Positions 50,389 through 61,923 of a stretch of DNA of 64,000 nt are shown piece after piece (within the stretch, counting starts at the first letter, position 1; every line of letters begins with the position of its first letter). Position numbers and translations under genes: made by a program. A model generated the notes under the pieces. The model saw only the letters and a program-made list of their open reading frames with translations, was not told the origin of the DNA and searched no databases. The stretch lies in contig JAGQDJ010000016.1 of NCBI GenBank assembly GCA_022885665.1, positions 434,001-498,000 on the forward strand, in the 5' to 3' direction. The stretch comes from Triops longicaudatus (lineage: Eukaryota > Arthropoda > Branchiopoda > Notostraca > Triopsidae).

Positions 50389-52339
50389 GCGCTGTCAAAG
50401 GGGTTTGTTATACTTAATCGTTTTTTATAAAACACCTTTTATTTTACGTGAAATATTTTTAGTTATTTTTTAATGTAGCTGTCTTAACCCTGGAAAAAAT
50501 ATAGGCGTGTGAGGCTTCATAAGCGAAGAATTTCATTAACTCGGCGTTTTTCACCCTTGTTAAGAGGCCTTAAGGGTTTTATGGGTATTTGAGAGGCTTA
50601 GGGTCTTACAAAACCCACCCCGGTACTTTATTAGAGTATTAGGAAGTTATGTGTTGATGGAATATTGAGGGATATCTTTTTTGTATGCTAGGGCGTTTAA
50701 TGAGCAACCAGAGAGATTTTTCGGGGATTTTTTTTTCTGGAAGGTCGAGAGAGTCAAGTTGAGATCAGTTAGAGGACGAACAAGACGACCAGAAGGAGAA
50801 CTAGCCTGGGGAAAAGAGCAAGGGCTTGTCTTAAGGCATGAGTTATAGGAGCGATAAAAACGACGCCGTATTTTTCATGAAGAAAACTTTCGCCTTTAGC
50901 CCGCCTCTTTGTTATGGCATTTGGTGGAGGTCTTTTGTCTGCCTACTAGGTTTTAACGAAAAAGAGGAAAAAAAAACAGAGTTCTTGTGTTATGTAATTC
51001 TTTTTGCCAAAGATTTCATTCATAAAGCCATAGAACAAGGAAAAAAATAATATTTTTTTGCACGACATCTGCTGTATGCTTGGCGTTTCCTGGTTCGTTT
51101 CGGTGCATGCTCTGCCACGTGTGTTGGCCGCCTCATTGTTTACTCGGCTGCAGGTGTGATGTGCAAGGCGCCCATCTTTCAAAGTCGCTGTCTCGGCATT
51201 TGTATGGCTTTCTCCTGGCTTATATGGCAAGAAGCGTTTAATCATAAGCCGGCGATGAATAGCGATAGACTTAGATGGAGCGATTTTCGAAAAAAAAGGG
51301 GTGGGTGGGCTAGACATTACTGCATGCGAAATAGAGGTGGCAAAGGGTAATACGACGCGAAAAGCAAAAGGAAAAGACAAAAAAGCCTGAATCAGGTGCA
51401 AAGGTTAGTGCTACCGACGTGTCCACAAGACAAAATAGCTATGTGAAAAGGAAAAGCAGCACTAGCAATATATCCTGCCTGGGGAACTGAAGGCATGCGG
51501 GAACACACAGGACGCCATCCATTTCGACGACTTGCTCTCATATCCCTTCTTTTGGCTTTTTTTTTCTTTTTGCTGCTTTCTTTTATCGGCCTGAACATTT
51601 ATTTTTTGGCTGGCATAATGCTGCTCTGTATAGGAGTATTGGGGGGTAAGGGGGCGGGAGTGACGATACCCCAGTATCGTTTATCGTTTGTCTTGATTTA
51701 CGTGTGTGTTAAGGTGCACAACCCCATCTCAGGGTCACCTATTTGCTTTTCATCTTGGTACGTCAGAGAATTAATTGTCGTCAATCTATTACGTACCGCA
51801 TTAATTTTTTTATAGTAATACCGAATGTCTCTTAATATCAGTGTCTGTTTTCGCCATTAGCTGGCTGATGTAACTATCGGTACATCCATGCAGATTTTTA
51901 GAAACAATTTTCTTGCGTTTCCTTTGAAATTTAAAAATAAAATAATTCTTGGGAGTTCTAAGTTTATGTGATGTCAGTTTTTTCCTTATGAAAGGGAAAT
52001 TTAATTGCAGTTTCTTGAGAGGGTTTTACTTTCCGGCAGGTGTGAAAATGTTTCGTAAAATGTGCGGCAAACGTTGAGAATACCGGGGACGAACTGCTGT
52101 GATAGAACAAGGATCTGTTTGTTTTTTCTGAAATTGGTGAATGAATTATGGGCAGTAGTTAACTCACCAAGGTTTAATTAACTCGGTACATTAAGAGGGA
52201 AGGGAAAAAACGTGTTGAGCTAATTAAATGGATCAGGAGGGAAACGGGATGATTGGACTGATAATAGCACCGCGAAGTTGGCACTCGACTTGGATGCATT
52301 TTTTTATTATGACACACAAGTGGCCAAAGAATAAAAACT

Positions 52340-52352
52340 CCCCCCCCCCCCC
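52340..52352. repeat. C13 homopolymer
   Basis: Thirteen consecutive C, rare in this AT-rich sequence. It may be length-variable or a sequencing weak spot. Confidence 0.9.
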
Positions 52353-54148
52353 ACAACGGAAACAACGAGGGAGGAGTTTTAACAAGGTCTTTTATTCCTA
52401 AGGAAAAACGATTTAGAGTATTCTAAGCCAAGAAATGCTTGGAAGCATTTTTTACATTATCGATACTATTGTATGTTATTTATTTGCTGTCTAGAGTCTT
52501 TTTTAGCGGTAACTAGAGACGCAGAAAAGCTGTGGTATTGTTTTCGTAAAATTTGAGATATTTATGTGTTTCAGAGTGTCGAATTTAATTGGCTCGAAAG
52601 ACGATCAGTTTCGGAGACTCATCTTACGGGGAAGTTTGAGGGTCTTTGAGCTTTGTACAGTACATGCAGTACTCGCTGTACGTATGCATTAACAGGTGCG
52701 TTCCGGTTTCTGAAAAGTAGCCTTGTAGCAGAAAAAGGGACGTGAAACAATGTTTGCGGATAATTGTCACTATGCGTTCTTCTGTAATGAAATGCGGTTT
52801 AACACGCTGGACTTAAAATACTAATATTAAACAACAGAAAACGTTACACTATAAATTACGTAGTAGATAAAATACAACATGAAATTTGAGTACAATAAAA
52901 TTTTGAAGAAGATAGGAAAAATCGGAAGCAATTCGGCCTCAGGACGTGTTACTTGCGTTACCACTATGCTAAACGGTGTTGGCCGCAAAGTACAGTAACT
53001 GTAGGAAGGAGTGATGAGGGTCCTCCACGATGTTGGTAATACTGTAAGATGTATAATGATGCTTAAGCGAGCGGCGGTCATTAATTTAACAGATCCTTTG
53101 CGCCCAGTCCAGCGGACAAATTCCAAAGCTCGGATTTGTATGCTGCTAACGTGGCTTAGGAATGATTCAATAGCCAGAAAACTAGAGTGAATTACTGGCC
53201 ACGTTCCCAGTGTCCTTTTTCCGTTATTTCTGTTTCTTTTCCTGGAGTTCCTTTGCCAAGTGGTTATTTATTTTTGTTTTTCGTGGGTCTTTTCATTTTC
53301 ATTTATTATATTTTCATTTCTTATATTTTAATTTAAAATTTTTCAACCTTGAAATAAATTAGGCTCTGTACATGTATTGCGGATTGCTGACTTGACAGTC
53401 GATTTTCGTGTGGATTTTTCGACGCTTTTAAAGCTAAACTGATTCACGCTGGCTTGTTAAGCATAGAACGACTTATTTTAAGTTCCAGGAGGAGTAAGCG
53501 GAAGGAGGGCGGGTAGATAGGGTGGTCGGGGTTCCTTTTCCTTTTTGACTTGAAGAAAGAGGCTGGACCCCATAAATCTTGTCGCATGGCCGAACACGTA
53601 GACCCCGGGAGAAGCAGAAGAAGACGAACCGACCTTTGAAGCTCTTCCCTCAGCTTTCAGCCCTTGCTTCCACCCTCAGTTTCTTTTTTTCGGGCCCTTG
53701 TTTCTTATGCGTAATATGAATGTAAGGGACCGGGGGCATATATATGTATCAATGCGTTCTGCACTAGTTTTAACCCTAGCGGGGAGTTTCCTCTAATGCA
53801 TAAAGATAAAGTGTGGTACGTAAGGGGAGGTCTTTTGCCATCTGCAGCTTGCCTCCTTTATAACGTGACCAAGACCCGGAATTCCGCGTTTTCTAGGGGA
53901 AAACGCGATCTTAGCGCTGTCTGCGTTCAAGTGAGCGAAGCTGGACTCGACGCGAATTTTTCCTCTCAATAAAAAAATAAATACAAATATATCTGAAAAA
54001 TCTGAAAAATGAATTGAGATTTCGAAATCAAAAAGCTTGAAAGAATTAGAAAAACGAGAGTAAAAATAATGTTAAAAGTAAACAAATAAAAATAAAAAAG
54101 ATAAAATACACTAATACACTGTACGTACAATACATCTAAAAGAAAATG

Positions 54149-54235
54149 TAGCAGAATCGCCATATAACGAATTTTGGAGTCCATCATAGTAAAAAATTCG
54201 TTATAGAAGAATCTGTTATAACGAGATTCTTACTG
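54149..54235. mobile_element. Short pogo/Tigger-like MITE
   Basis: The left side GCAGAATCGCCATATAACGA pairs with a right side whose reverse complement begins CAGTAAGAATCTCGTTATAA, ending at 54235 just before TGTA. ATTCGTTATAG is internal. Further fragments (CTCGTTATAAGGAGATCC and AGTTCGTTATACTGG) follow at about 54350-54390. Confidence 0.55.
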
Positions 54236-54265
54236 TGTATAGGAAATTCGCTGTACTGAAGCTTT

Positions 54266-54303
54266 TCCTGCACTTCGAGATTTTTCCTGTACTTCGAGAT
54301 GCC
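54266..54303 (+). repeat. Two-copy 19-bp tandem repeat
   Basis: TCCTGCACTTCGAGATTTT is followed at once by TCCTGTACTTCGAGATGCC. The copies differ at one base within the 16-base core. They lie beside the MITE at 54149-54235. Confidence 0.7.
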
Positions 54304-57300
54304 TTTGGCCATTAAAATTCGCCTATTAGAACCAAAAGTCGTAAAAGTGCTCGTTATAAGGAGATCCTATTGCATATCTGAAGTTCGTTATACTGGACGA
54401 TTTTTGAGACATTTACATGAGCTAAAATCTATATATTCGTGAATAATAGTCCGCAGTTCATTATAAAGTGGCTTACTATGATATGTTTCTTTATGCAACA
54501 TAATAACAGGCCAAGTGCTGCCCAGTTTTTTTACCCCAAAATAATTGAAAAATGAGAAATAAAACTTACAAAAATAGGAGAAGAAATGAGAACCACAGAT
54601 GAAAATCAACGAAATAAATCAACGAAAAAATAAAAAATGTAAAGGAACGTAAATATAAATAAAAAAGGCAAACAAAAAAGAGGAGTAAATAAAAGAGGCG
54701 GCACCCTGGAGATAATGAATAGCTCGAGCGAGTCAAGTTAGGAAGATGTTATGCTATTATTGACTTGAAACGAGAAATCTGGGTCCGAATTGTTACAATT
54801 TCGAGAAGGATGGTTGGGGCTCTGGTTTACGAGCAATGACTGTGGTCTCCATTAGGCTTTGTTGACGGCGTATAAATTGTGGCCACGCAGTTATAGTGCA
54901 TTAGGTACGTGGGAGCCAATTGTCATTGAGGATTTTTTTATTGCATAGAAAATGAGCCGGTTTTATTTATTCTTGCCGCACCGAAAGTTAAAAGCCCCTT
55001 GGGATAAAAGATCTAACTCTCGTATGCTAATGAGCGTAATAGTCAAATGAGGAGTGTAGGGAAATCTTTCTCTTTTGCGAGTGGCTTTTTGGCAGCCACT
55101 TGATTAGCCATCGTTAGTGATAAATCTTGGTGGCCTGTCAGTGACAGTGGTATTCTCATCAGCACCTCCAATTCGGCTCAGAAACTCTTCGGAGCTAGAT
55201 TTCTTTTGTGTTATACAGCCTACTGTAGAGGGGATGGGAAAAACGGAGGGGTTGTTAAGCGAAAAAAATGGGATAGAGCGCAGAGAAAAGAATTCTAAGT
55301 TGTGAAGCACTGATATCTTGAAAAACCGCTCAGCTAAAGTTGGCCATTATATTGCATCGGCGTGGAGCATAATTTATGGCCTTTTGATCTCTTGATCTCT
55401 CATCTCGTGCTGGCTCGGGGAAGAAGCTGCTTTGTTTCACTATAGCGATTGCGTCGGTGGGAAGGCTACCTTCTGCTTGGAATGCGTTGGTGCTCACGCT
55501 GGCTCGACTATTTTACCCTTATTTTCCCTGTTCCGAGGGTTGAAAAAAAAATCCAGGTGCAAAAAGTTCTACAGAGTGTTAAAAACTCTTTGTTTCACTT
55601 AAGGGATCATGTGTTACGGCCACGAAGAAAAAACGATAGAAAAAGCGATAGAGGGCGTCTCTAAGGAGTCATGCCAGTATGCGGTTGTCGTTCCAATCCG
55701 AATTGGCCGCTCGGAAAACTTCCTTACTCAAGGGATTTCGCCTGTGATTCGTTTTTCTCTTTTTAAGTGTCAGAGATTTCGCGATATTGTTTCCTTCTTT
55801 TGTTTCCAAAGGAACCTGTAAAGCATTGCCGCCAGTATATTTATCTTATTGTCTTTTTTTTGGCGAAGGAGAAACTATAAATTGACCACGCCCCGACATG
55901 GGAAACCCGAACTGCTTGTTTAGTCAACTTTTTTTAGCCCGAAATTTAGCTATCATTTGCAATGCTTATGCAAATGGTTTGTTGCTACACAGTTGGCTTG
56001 TTTTAAGGGTCAAAACTATGCAGGAAGCTTGCGTTTATGGCCTGGGAAGCATTGTTTTGCACGTACCCAGAAGCTTTTGCTCAAGAGTGCGTGGAGTGTT
56101 TTTCCGAAATCTTTTGGCAGAAAAATTGGTACCAGAAGGGATTTATTAGATGGCCAAGTGAATTTAATGGCGCTACAGGAAGTCTGGCCTTGGGGGCGGC
56201 AGGAAAAGACAAAACGAAGAAAAAACCAGCCAAGTGCTTAGAGCTCATTTCGTGGGCTACATACAAAGTCGGCGGGATGAATTGCTGTAATTACCTAGGA
56301 GTAATTTCCCAGCCGAGCTCGTCCTGTTCTTTTTCGCCGTTTCACGCATACACCGATTCCTTTGTGGACATATCAGGTCTTTCAGGCTAGCTTTCCTTTG
56401 GCAACTAGTCAATAATAAATATGTAAGCTTCCTGTGGCGAGTATTGGCCAAGTATTGACCTCCATATATTCCCGAGGAAGATAAAAGGGCGTGTATACAA
56501 TACAGTACCCCTTACTACTCTAGACATTTCCTTCCTTCCTTATGTACATTTTCTTTTCTTTTTTCCCCTTTTTTGTTAGACGCATTCGATCGCTAAGCAG
56601 AGTGCTTTTATTTTTTTCCCAGTTCCCCAGGGTTAAAGCATAGAGGGATGATTCATGTGAGCTTGCGTGTATGATGTCACTGGCCGTTAGTTGGACACAT
56701 TTGAGTGCACATCCGTAGAAGCTGTGCGTCTCTGTACGGAAAATATGTACCGTACGCAAACGTTTCTTTGTGTTGCCTGCGTTTCTGGCTGGCTGAAAAG
56801 TCTGCCCCAACCCTCCCCAGCCTCCCAACCCTCGCGCACCCTGGTTGGACTAAAAACTTGATGAGAAATGCATGAAGGCAGGGGTGAGAATGGATACGAG
56901 GGTGCGAAGGGTCTAATGTGATTGAGAGTTGTGGAAGAAAGTATGACGAATACTGAGCGAGATCCAACCCCGGAATAAGTCGCAAAAAAGGAAAAAGTTC
57001 GGGATTTATGGACAGGCCTAAGGAAGAAAGCAATGGTCGCTATGTCCATCATAGCTGTTGTTTATCTAGCTTGATAAAGCGTATATATAAGCAATCCGAG
57101 CTGTTTTCTCTCTCTTTTGTTCCTAAAAAAAGGTACATTTTTTACGTGCAGCACGAAAAAAACTTCAGTAGCGGAAAAAATAGTTTCCGAGGCAGAAGTG
57201 AAAAAGTCATGGAGGAAATCAAGCCGTACACCCGCAGCGTTTAGAAGACACGCTCGGACTGTGTTAGAACCTTGATTTTTTGCGTGAGCTTCCATAGAGA

Positions 57301-59775
57301 AAGGAAGAGAAATTTTGTAGGCCTTTGGAGCTCTTTCTTGTTGGAAGGAGGTTAAGTTAAGCGAGGAGATGGAGAGATAAAAGCTTAACGTTTGCTTGAT
57401 GGGTTTTAGCCCGAGAGCGAGGGAGAATAGAGTACCTACAATTAATGGAAGCTCGGAAACTGTAGTTGAGATTTGATTTAATAATATGGGAGGCTGGAGC
57501 GACTCACAACTCGAGTAAAAGAGCTTTAACGCTGATAAGTGCATCAGAGCCCTTGTTGAAGGTTGTTTTATGTTAAGGAAACTGTTATGCTACAAGCCCG
57601 TTGTAGAAAGTAAAAGAAAAAAATCTTATTCACAAATTCTTCAATACTCTAGTGCTTATGAAAATACTGATTTCATGCAACGAACACGTAGGTATTTTTC
57701 AAACGTTAGTGCAAACCATTTAATTGTTACGCTGTCTGTCGTAGTTGTGATTCGATTTTTTATTTTTGTTTATTTTTGTTAGTGTTACTTTTTGCTTATG
57801 ATAGAAAAAATCACCAATCACTCACGTTACGAAGCAACAGTCAAATTTAAAAGGTGTTAAAAAGCTGTGTTTAGGACAAGTAAAACTCAAAAGAGAAAAA
57901 GATACCGTGAAGGTAAACAGGAGCGCGTATTACAACGTGTGGAGATGTAATCATGCTTCACGCGCGCTCATTACGTTACCCGTGAAGGTGGAATACCCGT
58001 AAGGCGTTCCGCAGGCTTATTAGCATATTCGAAAACGCCCAATAAAAGCTAGTTATTGGTATTCGGGGGCACGATGAATTAGGGCCATGGATTTTTTTTA
58101 ACAAAACAAGAAAAGGATCACTTAAAGAGAGCTTAGGCTTGAAGGAGAGAAAGCGGTGGCAGTTGGAGGAGATGAGTTAGAATCGTGGTTATTTATTCCG
58201 AGGATGAGTTAGGAGCCAAGCGGCTTCCCCTTATGGACAAGGTTTATGTGGATGCGGTAGCAATAATACGAGCCATAAAACCACCGAAAGTGCATGGCCA
58301 AAGGATCATATAAACCCGTTATTGCTGCCCGGTGTCCTGAGCCAGTTTTCAGCAGTGTGACACACAAGTTTGTAGCGTCTTTTCGGGCATGGTGCAACAA
58401 GCCTTGACTTAAAGTTCGCCCCGAAAGTTCGTGATCCCGTGGGCATTATTTCTTCGCTCTAGTAAATGCGATATAAAATGCTTTCTAAAACGTTTCTTTT
58501 TTTTTTGTGTGATCAAACACGTAAAAAAAGTTGTCTTTAAAGGCGGATTGCTTTTATGAGGATGAATTATGTCACTGAAGCGCGCAATTGATATTGTAGT
58601 TAAATTGCTGAAAAAGCGGTAATAATAACTTTTTGCTGAGTAATTTGTCAACCATTATCCACATGTGGAGGTAAAAGTGGGCTATTGACACGCAACAGCC
58701 TTCTTTGTATGACTGTGTTTGTCGAATAGCACAGCCTAATGATACACACACTCAAATAACTTAACCCTGCGTGAGTGGATAACTATGATTAAACCCATGT
58801 TTAATGCATGGTTGTCAGGAAACCCGCTTTTAAATGTTGCTCAAGTTGACGAACGCCAAACTGGACTTGAATTATTTCGTAGTAAGAGCTGTTTCTTATA
58901 AGCAAGTGTAAACCGGTAGTGTGAAAACTGATCTGAAGATATGCAATACTTATAAAAGAATAAACAATGTTCGTGACCATAAAAAGGGGAATTAATGTCA
59001 GTATTGAAATATGGGGGAATAACGCACAACGGTTCTGTCGTCATGGCGATATTGTGGTGTGGTAATACCTGGTAGAAGGTTAGGGCAATGTGTTTGGATA
59101 AGGTTTTCCCCATCCTTTGATCAGCTTACCCCTCTGGTCATGTATCGGAAGTGCAATCCATCGGTGAACATGTAGAGCGAGAATTGGCCTGAACTATAGA
59201 AACCCGAGGACCCGAATCCGCCCCCTTTTCCCTGGCAGCTAACATATCATGTTGGAAGCGTGAGCGTCACTGTGTGTTAGTGTGGGTCGTCTATGTAATT
59301 AGAAATTGTTCGGCAGCACCCCGGAGGGTGTTCTAGTCTCTTTATGTAGGGGATAGAGGCAAAAGCTGCACCGTCCGTCATACGCGATAGAGTCCGATTT
59401 TATGTGTAAAACCCACCTCCTGATGCAGCACTTGGGGTACTGTTAAAGTGACCCTCCACCCCGCTCCCTTGTATCGTGTACTAAAAGGGACAAGCGAGGA
59501 ACAACACGGAAAAAAAACGGTGATACACAGACAAGAGCAAATTACTACTTGACACGGCATAGGAAATGGACAAAAAATTCAACAAAGCGACCACGGTTAT
59601 CGCGTGTTGCGCGGTGCACACACAGATCCACACGTACATGCACTTCAGCGAAACAGACACGTACCGAAATAAACAAGTACTGAAACGTACATGTACATAT
59701 GCGTACACGTACCTTAGCGCACATGCACAATTATCGAAATGTGCATATACTAGTACGTATACGAGCAAGTAGGTG

Positions 59776-59850
59776 TTTAATGTCGCTTTAACGAACCTGT
59801 TGGGGTGACAAAATACTGTTCGGTATATCCGTATTTCGTGATATCGGGTA
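59776..59850. mobile_element. MITE fragment
   Basis: TTTAACGAACCTGTTGGGG near 59788 and CTGTTCGGTATATCCG at 59816-59831 match inner parts of the pogo-like family. No clear CAG-starting ends were found, so this copy appears broken. Confidence 0.4.
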
Positions 59851-60700
59851 CTTGCGCGCATACGTGACAACTAGCGAGAAAGTAAGAACGGTAACTTTAA
59901 TAGTAAACGAAATGGAAGAATTTTCAGCTAGTGGAGTTTGTTTCCGGGGGCTGGCCATCATATTCCGCGTCATTTTCGAGTATCGGCGTCTTCGGTAGCC
60001 AGTTTTCGGGTATTATTCTCCTCAACGGATATCTTGACATTCGTCACGCAGGCCTTTTTCTTGTTTATGGTGACCTAGGACACCCAAACAGTGCGCGCAC
60101 GGTAACTTTGGCCGAAACCTCAGCCTCTTTTTTTTCTCTGGAAAGTAACTTACCAGCCAGTATTTTTTGAGCCTTTTTTCCATCTCAAGGAAGATTTTAC
60201 TGCCCACGTTTTTACTAGTAAAAGGGGAGAAAAAAGTTTATTTTGAAATTCTTCCCGAGTTTGTCCTTTTTTCTACTTTGTGGAGCAGGCAAAAGAGGTG
60301 TATATGATCAGGCTGAGGGTAAAAAAGGCTGCTGGCTTTACTGTTTTATGACTGCTGGAAGACATCACCAGGGTTTCTAAAGGCCTTTCGACATCTTTAT
60401 GGAATATCTGTGTTTGGAAACAAGGAATGAGGGCGAAGAGATTTTTTATTTTAGGTTGGGTTCGGTTTTTTAATCTTGGGTGAGAAGAATATTGATTAAC
60501 AAACCGATGAGGCAGACCCGATGAATTTTTTTCTTTTTTAGGGATGTTGAAAAACGTTTTAAAAAGAATCTTGGGATAGGTGAGGGTAAAATTAAAGGGG
60601 CGGAACTTTTCGTGATTTAAAATTGGAATTTTTCGAAATGAAAGATTGGAAGTGGCTTTGCTGAGCTTCCCCGTTGATTTTTTTCTTTTTATCTGAAAGG

Positions 60701-60762
60701 AGTTCCTACACCCCCGAAAAATGTTTACACCCCTTGAAGATCGTTACGGGGGTGTAGAAACT
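60701..60762. repeat. Hairpin with 16-bp arms and 30-nt loop
   Basis: AGTTCCTACACCCCCG (60701-60716) and CGGGGGTGTAGAAACT (60747-60762) are reverse complements at 15 of 16 positions. Two G:T pairs and one A:T pair could extend the stem outward. The loop holds a further TTTACACCCC. The size is compatible with a structured RNA in the Ubx pre-mRNA or with a repeat remnant. I do not recognise a known microRNA. Confidence 0.75.
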
Positions 60763-60979
60763 TTTGGAAAGGAGTTGAACAGTTGGGGGTTAGGCTGGAA
60801 AAATTTAGGTCTAAGGGAGTGCAAAGTAAGATGTTTCGGGAATTGAAAGAAAAGCAAGAAAGGTTTTTCTTTGAAATAAGATTAGGAGTTGAAAAGGAGA
60901 CAAGCGTATCGTGGAAATTTTAATGGAAACGTCAACCCAAGCGTTTTCGCACCTAAAAGCGTTAAAGCCTATTGGGAGA

Positions 60980-61001
60980 CTCAAAATGGCGCCATTTTGA
61001 G
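60980..61001. promoter_or_regulatory. 22-bp palindrome of two Pho/YY1 cores
   Basis: The half CTCAAAATGGC (60980-60990) is followed immediately by its exact reverse complement (60991-61001), giving AAAATGGC and GCCATTTT head to head. GCCAT is the Pho/YY1 core. A full AAAATGGCGGC consensus follows at 61301-61311. In flies, clustered Pho sites mark Polycomb response elements controlling Ubx. This role is inferred here. Confidence 0.45.
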
Positions 61002-61899
61002 ATGTTTTTGAACTGTCGGCCTACACATTTCGAGGGTTTTTAAAACTTTTTTGACATTTTTACAACTCTTGAAACGGAAGTAAAGCAGTCTGGAGTGGCA
61101 GGATGGGGGTTTTGTTTGGAAAATGTCTTTGACAACTCGTATTTTCGGTCATGAAGCGATGTATGGACGGTTGTACTGGTGCTCGTAAGTTTTATGGGGG
61201 GCGGAGCTTAGCATGGGGCGCAATGGAGGCATAAATATAATAATAACGACCCCTAGGCCTAAACGAGGCCTTGCGTTGACGAGGGGTGAAGATGAGTTTC
61301 AAAATGGCGGCTGGGAAGCCTCGAATCCGGCACAGTTGGCCAGAATCTCGGCACTAGGGTTGGGCTTGGCATCATATTACAAGGGAGGGGTCTACGACGA
61401 GGGAGGCAGATGGAATGCTTTTACAGAAATAAAAGAAAAGCTAGACTAGAGGGAAAAAAGCCCTTAGGACTCATTGGCAGTTGAAGGAAGCGCCAAAATT
61501 GCGTCAACGTGGCCTCTGCTGGCAGCCATGCCCGAGCTTGTCGGTGACGACGAACAGTGTCGCAGTCACTTACTGAAAAGGACAAGTTTTAAAAACGAGA
61601 GCAATTCTATCACTGTTGACATAACTTCATAGGTTCCTTTTGCCCTTTTTCCTCCCTTAAAATCAAGTCTCTGGAATTCCTTGGTATCCTTTTAAAATAA
61701 CTAAAAATTTTGTTTCAAAATTCCGTAAAATTGTTTTTCTGAAATTCTTTTAAATTTGTCTGAATGCCTGGAAAGAACATAAAAAATGTTTTAAATAGCA
61801 TTTTCAAAGTGTTTTGAAAGTACTTTTCAGAGAGTGCGTTTTTCGAGTTTTTGCATGATGTAACTTTGACAATAATTAACGGTATTTCTGTTACCAGGG

Positions 61900-61923
61900 G
61901 TTCATTATAGCGAGATTCTACTG
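61900..61923 (-). mobile_element. Solo MITE end
   Basis: The reverse complement begins CAGTAGAATCTCGCTATAAT and continues to GAAC, almost the family consensus. No matching left end was found in the preceding 200 bp, so this looks like a truncated copy. Confidence 0.55.
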
